From NCBI GenBank assembly GCA_019456245.1, contig VRUF01000002.1:651-22558 (forward strand): 21,908 nt of DNA. The letters are read 5' to 3'. Made by a program: the position numbers and the translations under genes. The stretch is from Planctomycetota bacterium. GTDB lineage: Bacteria > Planctomycetota > Phycisphaerae > Sedimentisphaerales > Anaerohalosphaeraceae. The notes beneath the pieces are model-generated. The model worked only from the letters and a program-made list of their open reading frames with translations, was not told the origin of the DNA and made no database searches. This document shows, piece after piece, positions 20,698-21,908 of the stretch (position 1 is the first letter of the stretch; every line of letters begins with the position of its first letter).

Positions 20698-21908
20698 TGC
20701 CTCATCTTAACGTTTCAGGATCGACCCCTCCCATCAGGCCTGTAGCGGCGGTGTCAACTAGGGTTCCCCAACCTCCACCTGTTTTCATTAACAGGGAAAA
20801 GGTTAGGGAAACTATTGGAAGGACTGAAGAGGAGGACGGTGTTCTGAAGAAGTTTGGAAAGCTGTACGCGCGTTTCAGTCCTCCTGGGGTGATGTTCAAT
20901 GCTATTAAAAACTATTACAAATCTATTCCCGGCGGTCTAGCAAGGGGAAAGTCTGAGAGAGCATTTGGTGGAGGAGTTAAGTTCAGTCCTATAACTGAGG
21001 TAGATCCTGAGACAGGAGAGCAAGCCCTAACGAACATTGAGCTGTTAGATCCTGATGAGAGGATTGAACAAGCCATGAAAATCTCCGCTGCCCAGAGGGA
21101 ACAAGATCAAGTCGAGGTTCCCTTAACTGTTGAGATCACACAGAACAGAGCGGCCAGAGGTGATTTCCTCGGTATGCTAAGGGGGATCGCTCAGAACCCT
21201 GGTGAGGTTATAGGTTACCTGGTTGGGGAGAACTTCTTCAGAGCTCCTCTTGTTGGTCTAGCCAGTTTCATCCCAGGAGCTGGAGCCATCCTTGGTTTCT
21301 CTGTTGAACAGAGGGCTGAGTTTGCAGGGGAGTTGACTAATGTAATTCACGAACGGGGTGGCGATCCTAATAATGCTGATGATGTTTATGATGTTCTATC
21401 TGATAAGGAACTGTTAAGGACAGCATATGATAGGTCAACGACTAGAGCGACGGCTGTTACTGCAACTGAGTTTGGTATTGAGATGTTGACTGTCGGCTTG
21501 TCGAGGAAGATCCTACCAGCTGGTGCAGGAGCTAAGATGATTAAGAGCTTAGCCATATTCGGCAGTGAGTCAATAGGTGAGGCTGCTGGAGAAATTGCTG
21601 GACAGATTTCAGTTGGAGAGGAAGTGAATCTAGCTGAAGCGGCGTTGGAGGGGATCGTTGCTTCAGGTCAGAGTATAGCAACGACCATTGGTCATACTGC
21701 TCTTAATAAGTTTCTAGATAAACAAGTTGCGTTTCCTAAAAGTGTAGCACAGGCTGATCGAAAGATAGTTAGAGCTGTTACACTACTGAAAGATGAGGGG
21801 TTTAGTGAAGATGAGGCATTAGATGTTCTATTCGCTACTACTGAATTCGCTCCTCATGAAGCTGAGAGATTTGAACAGACTAGTGCTAAGACGAAAAGAG
21901 CTGTTGAG
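20697..21908 (+). CDS. Third internal virion protein (partial, continues beyond window)
   Basis: ATG 20697 overlaps the previous TAA (TAATG), and the frame stays open for 404 codons to the right edge, so the real gene is longer. The start is Pro/Val rich (HLNVSGSTPPIRPVAAVSTR), then a helical charged region, a hydrophobic patch (PLVGLASFIPGAGAILGFSV), and a second Gly/Ala region (AGEIAGQISVGEEVNLAEAA, later LEGIVASGQSIATTIGHTAL). Long internal proteins of this composition end the ejection modules of podoviruses (T7 gp16-like in position). A transglycosylase or peptidase domain would be expected elsewhere in such proteins but is not seen in this part. Confidence 0.55.
   Translation, partial: MPHLNVSGSTPPIRPVAAVSTRVPQPPPVFINREKVRETIGRTEEEDGVLKKFGKLYARFSPPGVMFNAIKNYYKSIPGGLARGKSERAFGGGVKFSPITEVDPETGEQALTNIELLDPDERIEQAMKISAAQREQDQVEVPLTVEITQNRAARGDFLGMLRGIAQNPGEVIGYLVGENFFRAPLVGLASFIPGAGAILGFSVEQRAEFAGELTNVIHERGGDPNNADDVYDVLSDKELLRTAYDRSTTRATAVTATEFGIEMLTVGLSRKILPAGAGAKMIKSLAIFGSESIGEAAGEIAGQISVGEEVNLAEAALEGIVASGQSIATTIGHTALNKFLDKQVAFPKSVAQADRKIVRAVTLLKDEGFSEDEALDVLFATTEFAPHEAERFEQTSAKTKRAVE

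Noticed and set aside
1..21908. CRISPR array, tRNA genes, insertion sequences or an integrase/attachment site
   Set aside because: No regularly spaced repeats, cloverleaf-like runs, transposase frames or recombinase motifs were found on reading both strands. The three dispersed palindromes are far too widely spaced for CRISPR.
1..21908. T7-type phage RNA-polymerase promoters
   Set aside because: No sequence close to the T7 promoter class was seen in the gaps; the repeated 27-bp element is a dyad and one copy is inverted, unlike directional T7-type promoters.

Overview
The window is a contiguous piece of a tailed-phage (or prophage) genome. It holds about 30 tightly packed genes, all on the + strand, many sharing ATGA, GTGA or TAATG stop/start overlaps. 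They form the late half of a short-tailed (podovirus-type) phage: packaging, lysis, portal, scaffold, major capsid protein, head-tail adaptor, tail nozzle, GNAT-like protein, then large internal or ejection proteins. The last gene runs off the right edge and the first is a 3' remnant at the left edge. No integrase, repressor, replication or tRNA gene is visible. The host cannot be named. An internal-virion-protein block and a signal-anchored periplasmic-type protein beside a holin-like protein lean towards a Gram-negative host. Frequent CTAG and AGA/AGG codons argue against an enterobacterial one. These are inferences.

Layout. 1-390: gene remnant, then a leader packed with short repeats. 391-4592: small terminase, a one-TM protein, an M15-type endolysin, a small beta protein, a YWTD-like beta-propeller protein, and the large terminase. 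4589-8806: an 81-aa unknown, an HNH_3-type homing endonuclease, a virion beta-sandwich protein, the portal, a small beta protein, a holin-like membrane protein and a signal-anchored protein. 8852-11824: a small pre-scaffold protein, scaffold, putative decoration protein and major capsid protein, closed by a clear intrinsic terminator (11829-11851). 11899-14882: an accessory block of beta-sandwich and fibre-like proteins, a Cys-rich protein, a second beta-propeller protein and a basic peptide. 14933-21908: adaptor, nozzle, GNAT-like protein and three internal virion proteins.

The most striking non-coding signal is a 27-bp near-palindrome (half-site AATYGTTCAA, 3-nt centre). It occurs three times (234-260, 8807-8833, 14884-14910), and only immediately before the packaging, capsid and tail/ejection modules. 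It looks like a module-boundary control or recombination element. The leader also carries seven CTAG tetramers within about 175 bp and a repeated TCACTTCGTTC motif. Other points of interest are two beta-propeller genes in different modules, the second flanked by short direct repeats; two separate sets of lysis-like membrane genes; and terminase subunit genes separated by lysis and adhesin-like genes.

Functions for terminase large subunit, portal, endolysin, HNH enzyme, scaffold and capsid rest on visible motifs, composition or synteny and are fairly secure. Tail and internal-protein calls rest mainly on order and composition. Several small genes are not recognised.
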